Below, one piece after another: positions 8,323-17,300 of a stretch of 49,086 nt of DNA (its first letter is position 1; the number at the start of each line of letters is the position of its first letter). A program made the position numbers and the translations under genes. This stretch comes from JAUXFS01 sp050329575. Lineage in GTDB: Bacteria; Pseudomonadota; Alphaproteobacteria; Rhodospirillales; Defluviicoccaceae. Below the pieces are notes generated by a model. The model saw nothing but the letters and a program-made list of their open reading frames with translations, was not told the origin of the DNA and did not search any database. The stretch is taken from positions 1 through 49,086 of the forward strand of contig JBHJOP010000018.1 in NCBI GenBank assembly GCA_050329575.1, written 5' to 3'.

Positions 8323-11037
8323 TCAACCATACCCCATCCGGGACGCCTTGAGCCGCGCGGCGATCCGCTTCTCGATATCCAGGATCACGAGCACCACCGG
8401 GCCGACGGCCACCACCTGCAGGCCTTGGAAGAAGCCGAGCGGGCGGGAGCCGAAGAACAGGTTCATGAACGGCGCATAGGTGAACAGGAACTGCAGGGCG
8501 GTGACGGCGCCGATGGCGATCAGCACCGCGGGCGTGCCCAGCGCCCCCTGCCAAGTGATCGACGGGGCGCGCAGGTAGCGCACGCTGAACAGATAGAAAA
8601 TCTCCATCACCACCAGCGTGTTGACGGCGATCGTCCGGGCCTCCTCAAGGCTCGCGCCCTCCGCCTTGGCAAGGGCGAAGTGCCCGAAGACGCCGCACAG
8701 GAACAGCACCGAAACGAACACCACCCGCCAGACGAGAAACCCGGACAGGATCGGCTCGTCGGGTCGGCGCGGCGGCCGCTTCATCACGTCCGCCTCGGCG
8801 GGCTCGAAGGCGGGCGCCATGGCGAGTCCCACCGAACTGACCATGTTCACCCACAGGATCTGCACCGGCGAGATCGGCAACGTCATGCCGAGCAGGATCG
8901 CGGCAACGATGCTCGCCGACTCGCCCCCGTTCACCGGCAGCAGAAAAACGATCGCCTTCATCAGGTTGTCGTAGACCGTCCGGCCGGCATGGACGGCGGC
9001 GGCGATGGTCGCGAAGTTGTCGTCGGCGAGCACCATCTCGGATGCTTCCTTGGCGGCCTCGCTGCCCTTCCGCCCCATGGCGATGCCGATGTTGGCGCGC
9101 TTCAGGGCCGGCGCGTCGTTGACCCCGTCGCCGGTCATCGCCACCACCGCCCCCTCCGCCTGCAGGGCCTCGACGAGGCGGAGCTTGTGCTCGGGGCTGG
9201 TGCGCGCGAACACGCTGATCTCGCCGATCCGGGCCCGCAGCGTGTCGTCGTCGAGAGCGTCGAGATCGCGACCGGTCAGCACCCCGCCGGGGTTCTCCAG
9301 GCAGAGCTGGCGAGCAATCGCCACCGCGGTCATCGCATGGTCGCCGGTGATCATCTTGACCTGGATCCCGGCGGAACGGCAGTCGGCGACCGCGGCGATC
9401 GCCTCCTCGCGGGGCGGATCGATCAGTCCGAACAGGCCGAGAAAGACGAGATCGCCCTCGATGTCGGCGAAGCGCAGATCGGCATGGGCGGCATCGGTCT
9501 GCTTCAGCGCCACCGCAAGCAGCCGCTGACCGCGGGACGCGATCTCGTCCGCCCGCCGGTGCCAGTACCCCGCATCCAGATCCTGGTCCTCGCCGACGCC
9601 GCGCTGTCGTTCGCACATCTCCAGGATGCGCTCCGGGGCGCCCTTGACCAGGATCAGCCCGTGACCGGCATGGTCGTGATTGAGGCTGGCCATGAAGCGA
9701 TGCTGCGCATCGAACGGGATCACATCGGTCCGCGGCCAGAATTGACGCATGCAGGCGGGGTCGATGCCGGCCTTCCGCGCGACGACGATCAGCGCGCCCT
9801 CCATCGGATCGCCCTCGACGATCCACTCGCCCCCGCGTTCGACGACATCGGCATCGCTGCACAACAGGGCGGTCAAACTCATCTCCGCCAGCAACGGATG
9901 GTCGCCGAGCTCGACCTCACGATCGTCCAGGATGAAGCCGCCGTGGGGTTCGTAGCCGACTCCGCCGACCGAAAACAGGTGGCGCGCCGTCGCGACGGAC
10001 GCGACGGTCATCTCGTTGCGGGTCAGCGTTCCGGTCTTGTCGGAACAGATCACCGTGACCGAGCCGAGCGTTTCGATCGCCGGCAGTCGCCGCACGATGG
10101 CGTTCCGCCGCGCCATCCCCTGGACCCCGATCGCCAAGGTGACGGTCAGGATGGCGGGCAGTCCCTCGGGAATGGCCGCGACCGCGAGGCCGACCGCCGC
10201 CATGAACATCGGCGTGAAATGCTCGCCGCGGACGAACAGCCCGAACGCCAGAACGAGGGCGGCGAGCACCAGGATCGCCGCCGTCAGCCACTTGGCGAAA
10301 ACGCTCATCTGCCGGATCAACGGCGTGGTCAGGGTCTCCACCGTCGCCAACAGACCACTGATGCGACCGATCTCGGTGCGGGCACCGGTGGCGACCGTGA
10401 CCCCCTTGCCGAAGCCGGAGGTGACCAGGGTGCCACTGAAGGCGAGGCAGGCGCGGTCGCCGAGCGGAACCGCCTCGTCGACCGGATTCAGGCTCTTGTC
10501 GACCGCCACCGATTCGCCGGTCAGCAGCGCTTCGTCGACCTTGAGGCCCTTGACCTCGAACAGCCGCAGATCGGCCGGAACCCGATCCCCGGCCTCCAGC
10601 ACGACGACGTCCCCGGGGACGACCTCCTCGCCCGCGACCGTTCGCCGGCGGGCGCCGCGGACGACCGTCGCCTTCGGCGCCAGCATCCGACGGATCGCGT
10701 CGAGCGCCTTCTCCGCCTTACCCTCCTGGATGAAGCCGATGACGGCATTGACCACGACGACGGCGAGGATGACGCCGGTGTCGATCCAGTGATCGAGGAT
10801 GGCGGTGACGACCGCGGCGATCAGCAGCACGTAGATGAGAACGTTGTTGAACTGGGCGAGGAAGCGGACAATCGGCCCCCGGCGCTTCGGGGCCGGGAGA
10901 CGGTTGGCGCCGTGCAGGGCGAGCCGCCTCGCGGCCTCGTCCTCGCCGAGACCCGCCGGATCGACGCCCAGCGCCGCGAACGCGCGGGCCGCCGGCAAGG
11001 CATGCCACGACAGGGTGCCGTCGGCGTCCTCGTTCAT
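8323..11037 (-). CDS. P2-type cation-transporting ATPase (CtpF/PMR1-like)
   Basis: P-type ATPase of 904 residues. In order: N-terminal cation_ATPase_N segment, actuator domain with LLTGES, TM4 motif AIPEGLPAIL, phosphorylation site CSDKTGTLTRNEM, and hinge TGDGVNDAPALKRANIGIAMG. These mark the P2A/P2B-like branch. The TM6 region reads ILWVNMVSSVGLAMAPAFEP, where Ca2+ pumps usually have WVNLVTDGLPA; the TM6 aspartate is therefore missing, as I recall for the mycobacterial CtpF group, and the transported ion cannot be named. The start ATG is preceded by a G-rich ribosome-binding stretch. Located between mltG and the KefC-like gene, all on the minus strand. Confidence 0.92.
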   Translation of the reverse strand: MNEDADGTLSWHALPAARAFAALGVDPAGLGEDEAARRLALHGANRLPAPKRRGPIVRFLAQFNNVLIYVLLIAAVVTAILDHWIDTGVILAVVVVNAVIGFIQEGKAEKALDAIRRMLAPKATVVRGARRRTVAGEEVVPGDVVVLEAGDRVPADLRLFEVKGLKVDEALLTGESVAVDKSLNPVDEAVPLGDRACLAFSGTLVTSGFGKGVTVATGARTEIGRISGLLATVETLTTPLIRQMSVFAKWLTAAILVLAALVLAFGLFVRGEHFTPMFMAAVGLAVAAIPEGLPAILTVTLAIGVQGMARRNAIVRRLPAIETLGSVTVICSDKTGTLTRNEMTVASVATARHLFSVGGVGYEPHGGFILDDREVELGDHPLLAEMSLTALLCSDADVVERGGEWIVEGDPMEGALIVVARKAGIDPACMRQFWPRTDVIPFDAQHRFMASLNHDHAGHGLILVKGAPERILEMCERQRGVGEDQDLDAGYWHRRADEIASRGQRLLAVALKQTDAAHADLRFADIEGDLVFLGLFGLIDPPREEAIAAVADCRSAGIQVKMITGDHAMTAVAIARQLCLENPGGVLTGRDLDALDDDTLRARIGEISVFARTSPEHKLRLVEALQAEGAVVAMTGDGVNDAPALKRANIGIAMGRKGSEAAKEASEMVLADDNFATIAAAVHAGRTVYDNLMKAIVFLLPVNGGESASIVAAILLGMTLPISPVQILWVNMVSSVGLAMAPAFEPAEADVMKRPPRRPDEPILSGFLVWRVVFVSVLFLCGVFGHFALAKAEGASLEEARTIAVNTLVVMEIFYLFSVRYLRAPSITWQGALGTPAVLIAIGAVTALQFLFTYAPFMNLFFGSRPLGFFQGLQVVAVGPVVLVILDIEKRIAARLKASRMGYG

Positions 11038-11115
11038 GGTCGAGACCCCCGCCGATCATCACCGGACCCGGACCAACCGCACGGCGCGGCCGGTCGCCGC
11101 AGGGACGCCAACGGG

Positions 11116-12123
11116 TTACGACCCGCTTCCGAGAGCCCGCTGGCGGCGCGCTTCCCGCTGGATCTTCCGCCAGTTGGCGACATTGCGGTTGTGCTCCTCG
11201 AGGGTGCGAGCGAAGGCGTGGCCGCCGGACCCGTCGGCGACGAAGAACAACTCGTCGCTGTCGGACGGGTCGAGAACAGCCTCCAGCGCCGCGCGACCGG
11301 GGTTGGCGATCGGCCCCGGTGGCAGACCGTCGATCACGTAGGTGTTGTAGGGCGTCGGCGTCGCGAGGTCGGCGAACGTCAACGGCCGCGCCAACGGCGC
11401 CGCCCCCAGCGCCAGGCCGTAGGCCACCGTCGGGTCCGACTGCAGCGGCATCCCCTTGCGCAACCGGTTGAGGAACACGGCCGCGACCCGCGGCCGTTCC
11501 TCCGCCATCCCGGTCTCCTTCTCGACGATCGAAGCCAGGATCAGCATCTCCTCCGGCGTCTTCAGGGGCAGGTCGGGAGGGCGGCGCGCCCACAATTCGG
11601 CGAGCGACCGGTCCATCGCCGCGGTCATCCGGGCGATCAGGTCGGCGCGGCTGTCTCCATAGGAGACGTGATAGGTTTCGGGCAGCAACGCCCCGTCCGG
11701 AGGCGGTGGACCGACCTCGCCGACGAGCCCCTCGGTGGCGGTGATCAGCGCGATCACCTCGGAGGACAGCAACCCTTCGGGAATGGTGACGCGCCGGACC
11801 ACGGTGCGCCCCTCGCTGAGCATCGCGACCACCTGGCGAAGACTGACTCCCGCGGGAAACGCATACTCGCCGGCGCGAAAGGCCTTGTCGGACCCGTCGA
11901 GGCGGGCGGCGAACCGAAGCAACAGCGGATCGGCGATCACGCCCGCTTCGGCGAGCCGGTCGGCGATCGCCCGGACACCGATGCCCTTGTCGACGACCAC
12001 GACGGCATCGGCGCCGAGCGGCCCGGGCGCACGGTAGCGGTGATAGGCCCACCCGCCGGCAGCGATCACCAGCACGACGACCGCCGACAGCAGGACGAGA
12101 GCGGCAGCGGCGGGGCGGCGCAT
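11116..12123 (-). CDS. mltG: Endolytic murein transglycosylase MltG
   Basis: Cuts nascent glycan strands of peptidoglycan at the inner membrane and so sets glycan chain length; 335 residues. One N-terminal transmembrane helix (about 5-25, ALVLLSAVVVLVIAAGGWAY) is followed by a LysM-like region (ADAVVVVDKGIGVRAIADRL) and the YceG catalytic domain. The catalytic Glu is in SIVEKETGM, and the family motif RLRKGMPLQSDPTVAYGL is present. The gene starts 14 bases after the fabF stop, the conserved fab-mltG arrangement of proteobacteria, so it is almost certainly co-transcribed with the fab genes. Confidence 0.95.
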   Translation of the reverse strand: MRRPAAAALVLLSAVVVLVIAAGGWAYHRYRAPGPLGADAVVVVDKGIGVRAIADRLAEAGVIADPLLLRFAARLDGSDKAFRAGEYAFPAGVSLRQVVAMLSEGRTVVRRVTIPEGLLSSEVIALITATEGLVGEVGPPPPDGALLPETYHVSYGDSRADLIARMTAAMDRSLAELWARRPPDLPLKTPEEMLILASIVEKETGMAEERPRVAAVFLNRLRKGMPLQSDPTVAYGLALGAAPLARPLTFADLATPTPYNTYVIDGLPPGPIANPGRAALEAVLDPSDSDELFFVADGSGGHAFARTLEEHNRNVANWRKIQREARRQRALGSGS

Positions 12124-12136
12124 GCCGCCGGGCGCC

Positions 12137-13399
<1,263 letters not shown>

Positions 13400-13481
13400 G
13401 ATGTCCTATCGCCCGGTGGCGGCACCTTGGCGCTCCATGGCCATGAAAACGAAAGCCCGTTCCCCCGTCGCCGGGCCACGG

Positions 13482-13724
13482 TTACTTCTTTTTCAGTTCG
13501 TCCTCGATATGTCTGATCGCATCCCCGACCGTGAGGATCTTCTCCGCGGCCTCGTCGGGGATTTCGATGCCGAACTCCTCCTCGAACGCCATCACCAGCT
13601 CGACGGTGTCGAGGCTGTCGGCGCCGAGATGCTCGATGAATCCGGCGTCCTCGACCACTTTCGATTCCTCGACCCCGAGGTGCTCGACAATGATTTTCTT
13701 CACCCGTTCGGCGACGTCAGTCAT
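13482..13724 (-). CDS. acpP: Acyl carrier protein
   Basis: Acidic 80-residue carrier of growing fatty acyl chains. The phosphopantetheine attachment Ser is in HLGADSLDTVELVMAFEEEFG, here read as GADSLD at about residues 35-40. Length and the acidic helix II are typical of AcpP. The gene lies between fabG (160 bases upstream) and fabF. The 160-base gap carries its own possible promoter, which fits the high demand for ACP. Confidence 0.97.
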   Translation of the reverse strand: MTDVAERVKKIIVEHLGVEESKVVEDAGFIEHLGADSLDTVELVMAFEEEFGIEIPDEAAEKILTVGDAIRHIEDELKKK

Positions 13725-13825
13725 ACCCTCTTCCCTCGATTCGATTGCGTGAATGTTGTGGAATTCATTAGGCTTATGCCGTTCCCCTTGCGGCGGGACG
13801 CCGCGCCGCCACGAAAGACGGGGTT

Positions 13826-13854
13826 TGGTAGCACACTTTTTTGCCGTTTGCCAA
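13826..13854 (-). promoter_or_regulatory. Possible sigma-70 promoter for acpP
   Basis: Read on the minus strand, TTGGCA (13854-13849) and CTACCA (13831-13826) are separated by 17 bases, in a locally A-rich stretch between fabG and acpP. The -10 match is weak. A GC-rich hairpin (GCGGCG, loop GGA, CGCCGC; 13790-13804) lies between this site and acpP and has no T-run, so it is not an obvious terminator. It would allow acpP to be transcribed at a higher level than fabG. Confidence 0.35.
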
Positions 13855-13884
13855 TGAGCATGGATCGGGCCCCGCGCGCCCCCC

Positions 13885-14622
13885 CTAGACCATCACCATG
13901 CCGCCGTTGACATGGACCGTCTGGCCGGTGACGTAGGCGGCCTCGTCGCTCGCCAGATAGACCACGCTCGCGGCGACGTCCTCGGGAGATCCCAGCCTCG
14001 CCGCGGGAACGGCGGCCAGGATGGCCTGTCGGCGCTGGTCGGGAAGCGCGGCGGTCATTTCGGTCTCGATGAAGCCGGGCGCGACGCAGTTGGCGGTGAT
14101 GCCGCGGCTGGCGACTTCCTGGGCGACGGACTTGATCATGCCGATCATCCCCGCCTTGGACGCCGCGTAGTTGACCTGCCCGGGATTGCCGGTGACCCCG
14201 ACCACGGAGGTGATGCCGATGATCCGCCCCCACCGCTTCTTCATCATGCCCCGCAGCGAAGCCCGGACGAGCTGGAAAGCGGAGGTCAGGTTGATGTCGA
14301 TGACCCGTCGCCAATCCTCGTCCGACATCCGCAGCAGCAGCCCGTCCCGCGTGATCCCGGCGTTGGCGACCAGGATGTCGATGCCCCCCAGGAGCTGCTC
14401 CGCGCGGCGCGCCAGGGCGTCGACGGCCCCTTCGCCGCCGAGGTCGGCCGGCACCACCTTGGCCGCGCCGCCGATCGCGGCCGCGAGCGCCTCGAGCGCC
14501 TCGATGCGGGTTCCGGACAACGCGACGGTGGCTCCTTGTCGGGCCAGCGTGCGGGCGATCGCGCTGCCGATGCCCCCGGACGCACCGGTCACCAGGGCCG
14601 TTCTGCCCGAGAGGTCGAACAT
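13885..14622 (-). CDS. fabG: 3-oxoacyl-ACP reductase
   Basis: NADPH-dependent reductase of the fatty-acid elongation cycle; 245 residues from the ATG at 14622, chosen because the protein then begins with the family-typical FDLSGRTALVTGASGGIG and has a GGGGG ribosome-binding stretch upstream. The frame extends 35 residues further but that extension is unlike the family. SDR motifs are present: TGASGGIG for the cofactor, NAGIT, the catalytic Ser in GITSVVG and the YAASKAG Tyr-Lys pair. It heads the leftward cluster fabG-acpP-fabF-mltG. fabD, often next to fabG in alphaproteobacteria, is absent. Confidence 0.96.
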   Translation of the reverse strand: MFDLSGRTALVTGASGGIGSAIARTLARQGATVALSGTRIEALEALAAAIGGAAKVVPADLGGEGAVDALARRAEQLLGGIDILVANAGITRDGLLLRMSDEDWRRVIDINLTSAFQLVRASLRGMMKKRWGRIIGITSVVGVTGNPGQVNYAASKAGMIGMIKSVAQEVASRGITANCVAPGFIETEMTAALPDQRRQAILAAVPAARLGSPEDVAASVVYLASDEAAYVTGQTVHVNGGMVMV

Positions 14623-14936
14623 CGGAGATCCCCCGCCAACGTCGCATCCGGCCCGTTCATCCCGCCGCGGCCCGCATTGGAGCCTCGGGAGGCCCGGAGA
14701 CCGGACCCGATCCGAACCCGCAGCCAATGTGATAGCCGTCGCGACGAACCTGTCAAGCGTCCCTCGCTCGGAACGATGCGCGGAACGCCCCGCCAGCGAC
14801 GGCGGGATCCCCCGCCCGCGCCACCGGGAGCGGCCCCGGTGACGGCGGTCACAGCGGCCCGGGGAGCGACGCGGTAGCGTGGGCGAGCGTGCGAAAGGTC
14901 CCCGCCCCGCCGGATCTAAGGAACGCGTGTGCCGCC
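14623..14936. other. Divergent intergenic region between fabG and the response regulators
   Basis: 314 bases without a convincing gene. It holds the fabG promoter (14729-14756, described separately) and must also contain the promoter for the rightward response-regulator pair, whose -10/-35 I could not pick out. A purine-rich AAGGAA (14918-14923) lies 13 bases before the first regulator ATG. No RNA gene was seen. Confidence 0.5.
14729..14756 (-). promoter_or_regulatory. Sigma-70-like promoter of the fabG operon
   Basis: On the minus strand a perfect TTGACA -35 (14756-14751) is followed after 16 bases by TATCAC (14734-14729), four of six matches to the -10 consensus. It lies about 100 bases upstream of the fabG ATG and points toward it. 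Being among the best promoter matches in the window, it supports fabG as the first gene of its transcript and no co-transcribed fabD. Confidence 0.6.
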
Positions 14937-15536
14937 ATGTCGATCATTCGGCCGACACCAGCGACGGTTTCGCTCCGCGACGTCTCGGTGCTGATCGTGG
15001 AGGACAGCATCGTGGTGCGCGGCCTGCTCAGATGGACGTTGAGGTCGGCGGAGGCCGGCGCGATTCGCGAGGCGGCGAACGGGGACGCGGCGATGCGGGT
15101 GCTGGAGACCTATTCCCCCGACGTCATCCTGTACGACTGGAGAACGCCCACCGTCGAGGCGCTGCGCTTCGTCCGCGAGGTGCGCGATCCCGAGAGCGGC
15201 GGCTCCCCGTTCACCCGGATCGTGGTGATGTCGCGCTGCTGCCGGTGCCGCCAGGTTCTCGCCGCCCGCGACGCCGGGATCGACGAGTTCCTGGTCAAGC
15301 CGCTGTCGCGCGCCGAACTGCTGGCCGGGATTCGCGCGGTCATCGACCATCCGCGACCGTTCAGCCGCACCGACGCCTATTTCGGCCCCGACCGTCGCCG
15401 CAAGCAGATCACCTACGACGGCCCGGAACGGCGCAAGGCCGATCGATCCGTCCTGCCGGACGTCCCCGCGACGCGACCGATCAGCCACCTCCCCCCACCT
15501 CGGGGCCCGCGGCCCGCCCGCGACGACCCCCATTGA
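14937..15536 (+). CDS. CheY-like single-domain response regulator with GPDRRR/GPERR tail
   Basis: Encodes 199 residues from the ATG at 14937; a GTG 48 bases earlier is possible but gives an atypical extension. Residues about 16-140 form a receiver domain with the acidic pair E22-D23 (VEDS), phospho-acceptor D67 (ILYDW), the switch Ser (VVMS) and the conserved Lys (LVKPLS). The tail has the paired motifs FGPDRRR and YDGPERR found after receivers in many alphaproteobacterial regulators, then a Pro-rich end with no DNA-binding domain. The output is therefore probably protein binding. Four bases separate it from a second regulator of the same type, so the two form one operon. Confidence 0.9.
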   Translation: MSIIRPTPATVSLRDVSVLIVEDSIVVRGLLRWTLRSAEAGAIREAANGDAAMRVLETYSPDVILYDWRTPTVEALRFVREVRDPESGGSPFTRIVVMSRCCRCRQVLAARDAGIDEFLVKPLSRAELLAGIRAVIDHPRPFSRTDAYFGPDRRRKQITYDGPERRKADRSVLPDVPATRPISHLPPPRGPRPARDDPH

Positions 15537-15540
15537 ACGG

Positions 15541-16152
15541 ATGATGACGCCGATGCAGACGAAGACGGAGAAGGCTCTTTCGCGCACCGATCTGTCGTTC
15601 CTGGTCGCGGACTCCAGCGACTTCATGCGCAGCCTGATCAAGCGCGCGATCAAACCGTACGCGCGCGAGATCCGCGAGGCCCCCAACGGCGTCGAGGCGC
15701 TGAGGATCCTCGGCCAGTTCGCGCCCGACGTCGTTCTCGTCGATTCGGAGTTGGAGACGATCGACGGGCTCGCGTTCGTCAAACGGGTCCGCGACCCCAA
15801 GCAGAGCCCGTTTCCGTTCGCGCGCATCATCATGGTGTCGGCGGCGGCGGAACGCGGCCGCGTGCTCGCCGCCTGGGGGGCGGGGATCGACGAGTTCCTG
15901 CTCAAACCGGTCTCGGTCGCCGATCTGCTCGGCCGGATCCGCAAGGTCACCGAATCGCCGCGGCCGTTCATCCGGGTCGACAGCTACTGCGGCCCCGATC
16001 GGCGGCGGCCGCGGCTTCCCTATGACGGGCCGGAACGGCGGAGCGCGGACCGCGAGACGCAGATGCTCTCCCAGGAGGAGATCAACGCGCTGATGAACCC
16101 GTCTCCGGACGAGGGCGACCCCGCGCCGGACGCGGCGCGGGCCAGTGCCTGA
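15541..16152 (+). CDS. CheY-like response regulator with C-terminal FliM-N-like peptide
   Basis: Encodes 203 residues. The receiver domain (about residues 18-140) keeps the phospho-acceptor D68 (VVLVDSE), switch Ser (IIMVSA) and Lys (LLKPVS). One of the two metal-binding acids is Ala: A23-D24 in LVADSS where CheY has Asp-Asp. The loop after D68 also lacks the usual MP. The tail repeats the GPDRRR and DGPERR motifs, then ends with MLSQEEINALMNPSP (about residues 175-189). This resembles the CheY-binding N terminus of FliM (LSQAEIDALLN in E. coli). FliM carries that peptide at its N terminus, so its presence after a receiver suggests binding of a phosphorylated CheY-like partner or self-association. 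Several start codons are possible near 15541. Confidence 0.9.
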   Translation: MMTPMQTKTEKALSRTDLSFLVADSSDFMRSLIKRAIKPYAREIREAPNGVEALRILGQFAPDVVLVDSELETIDGLAFVKRVRDPKQSPFPFARIIMVSAAAERGRVLAAWGAGIDEFLLKPVSVADLLGRIRKVTESPRPFIRVDSYCGPDRRRPRLPYDGPERRSADRETQMLSQEEINALMNPSPDEGDPAPDAARASA

Positions 16153-16170
16153 ACACGCCGCGGAGCCGCC

Positions 16171-17202
16171 TCAGGCGGCCTTGCGAATGTGGCTGCGGAT
16201 CAACGCCTCGGCGATCTGCACCGCGTTCAACGCCGCGCCCTTGCGCAGGTTGTCGGCGACGACCCAGATGTTGAGGCCGTTCGTCACCGTCGGGTCCTTG
16301 CGGATGCGGCTGACGTAGACCGGGTCTTCGCCCGCGCTCTCGGCCGGGGTGACGTAGCCTTCGTCGGCGCGATGGTCGACGACGCTCACGCCGGGCGCGC
16401 TCCGCAGCGCCGCACGCGCCTCGTCCTCGCCGATCGGCCGCTCGAACTCGACGTTGATCGCCTCGGAATGGCCGATGAACACCGGCACCCGCACGCAGGT
16501 GGCCGTCACCTGGATGTCGGCGCCCATGATCTTGCGGGTCTCGACCGCCATCTTCCACTCTTCCTTGGTCGCACCGTCATCCATGAACATGTCGATGTGC
16601 GGGATGACGTTGAAGGCGATCTGCTTGGTGAACTTGCGCTGATGCTTGTGGAACGGCTCGTTGACGAAGACGCCACGGGTCTGGTTGAACAACTCGTCCA
16701 TCGCCTCCTTGCCGGCACCGGACACCGACTGGTAGGTCGAGACCACCACCCGGCGGATCCGCGCCAAGTCGTGCAGCGGCTTCAGCGCCACCACCATCTG
16801 GATGGTCGAACAGTTGGGGTTGGCGATGATCCCCCGCTTCTTGTATCCGGCGATCGCCTCCGCGTTGACCTCCGGCACCACCAGCGGCACGTCGGGGTCC
16901 ATGCGGAAGAAGGAGGTGTTGTCGACGACCACCGCGCCCGCGGCGGCGGCCTTCGGCGCGAACACCGCCGAGACCTTGGCGCCCGGCGACGACAGCACGA
17001 TGTCGATGCCGCGGAAATCGAACCGGGCGAGGTCCTCGACCTTCAGCGTTCCGTGATCGCCGAACGTCACCTCGGCGCCGGCCGACCGCTCGGAGGCGAC
17101 GGCGCAGACCTGATCGGCGGGAAACTTCCGTTCCGCCAGGGTCTGCAGCATTTCCCGTCCGACATTGCCGGTGGCCCCGACCACCGCAACCTTGTAGCCC
17201 AT
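16171..17202 (-). CDS. asd: Aspartate-semialdehyde dehydrogenase
   Basis: Reduces aspartyl phosphate to aspartate semialdehyde for Lys, Thr, Met and diaminopimelate synthesis; 343 residues. The ATG at 17202 is chosen because the protein then starts MGYKVAVVGATGNVGREML, the typical cofactor-binding N terminus, and is preceded by GAGAGGG. The catalytic Cys is in NPNCSTIQMVVAL. The C-terminal domain contains TCVRVPVFIGHSEAINVEFE with the substrate-binding segment. The gene is convergent with the response-regulator pair, 18 bases apart, and lies downstream of the CBS-DUF294 gene on the minus strand. Confidence 0.96.
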   Translation of the reverse strand: MGYKVAVVGATGNVGREMLQTLAERKFPADQVCAVASERSAGAEVTFGDHGTLKVEDLARFDFRGIDIVLSSPGAKVSAVFAPKAAAAGAVVVDNTSFFRMDPDVPLVVPEVNAEAIAGYKKRGIIANPNCSTIQMVVALKPLHDLARIRRVVVSTYQSVSGAGKEAMDELFNQTRGVFVNEPFHKHQRKFTKQIAFNVIPHIDMFMDDGATKEEWKMAVETRKIMGADIQVTATCVRVPVFIGHSEAINVEFERPIGEDEARAALRSAPGVSVVDHRADEGYVTPAESAGEDPVYVSRIRKDPTVTNGLNIWVVADNLRKGAALNAVQIAEALIRSHIRKAA

Positions 17203-17300
17203 TCGAACCCTCTCGACCGAGCGGGCCGCGACGGCGGCCCCGAAGGCCTTCACCTACGCCACTCGCCGGCTGTTTTCAAGGTTCCCCCGCCGCGGCGGGT

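Noticed and set aside
6450..8351. 633-codon plus-strand frame
   Set aside because: Antisense shadow of the KefC-like antiporter; charged, His/Asp/Gln-rich, no family.
13790..13804. Terminator between fabG and acpP
   Set aside because: The 6-bp GC hairpin has no following T-run on either strand.
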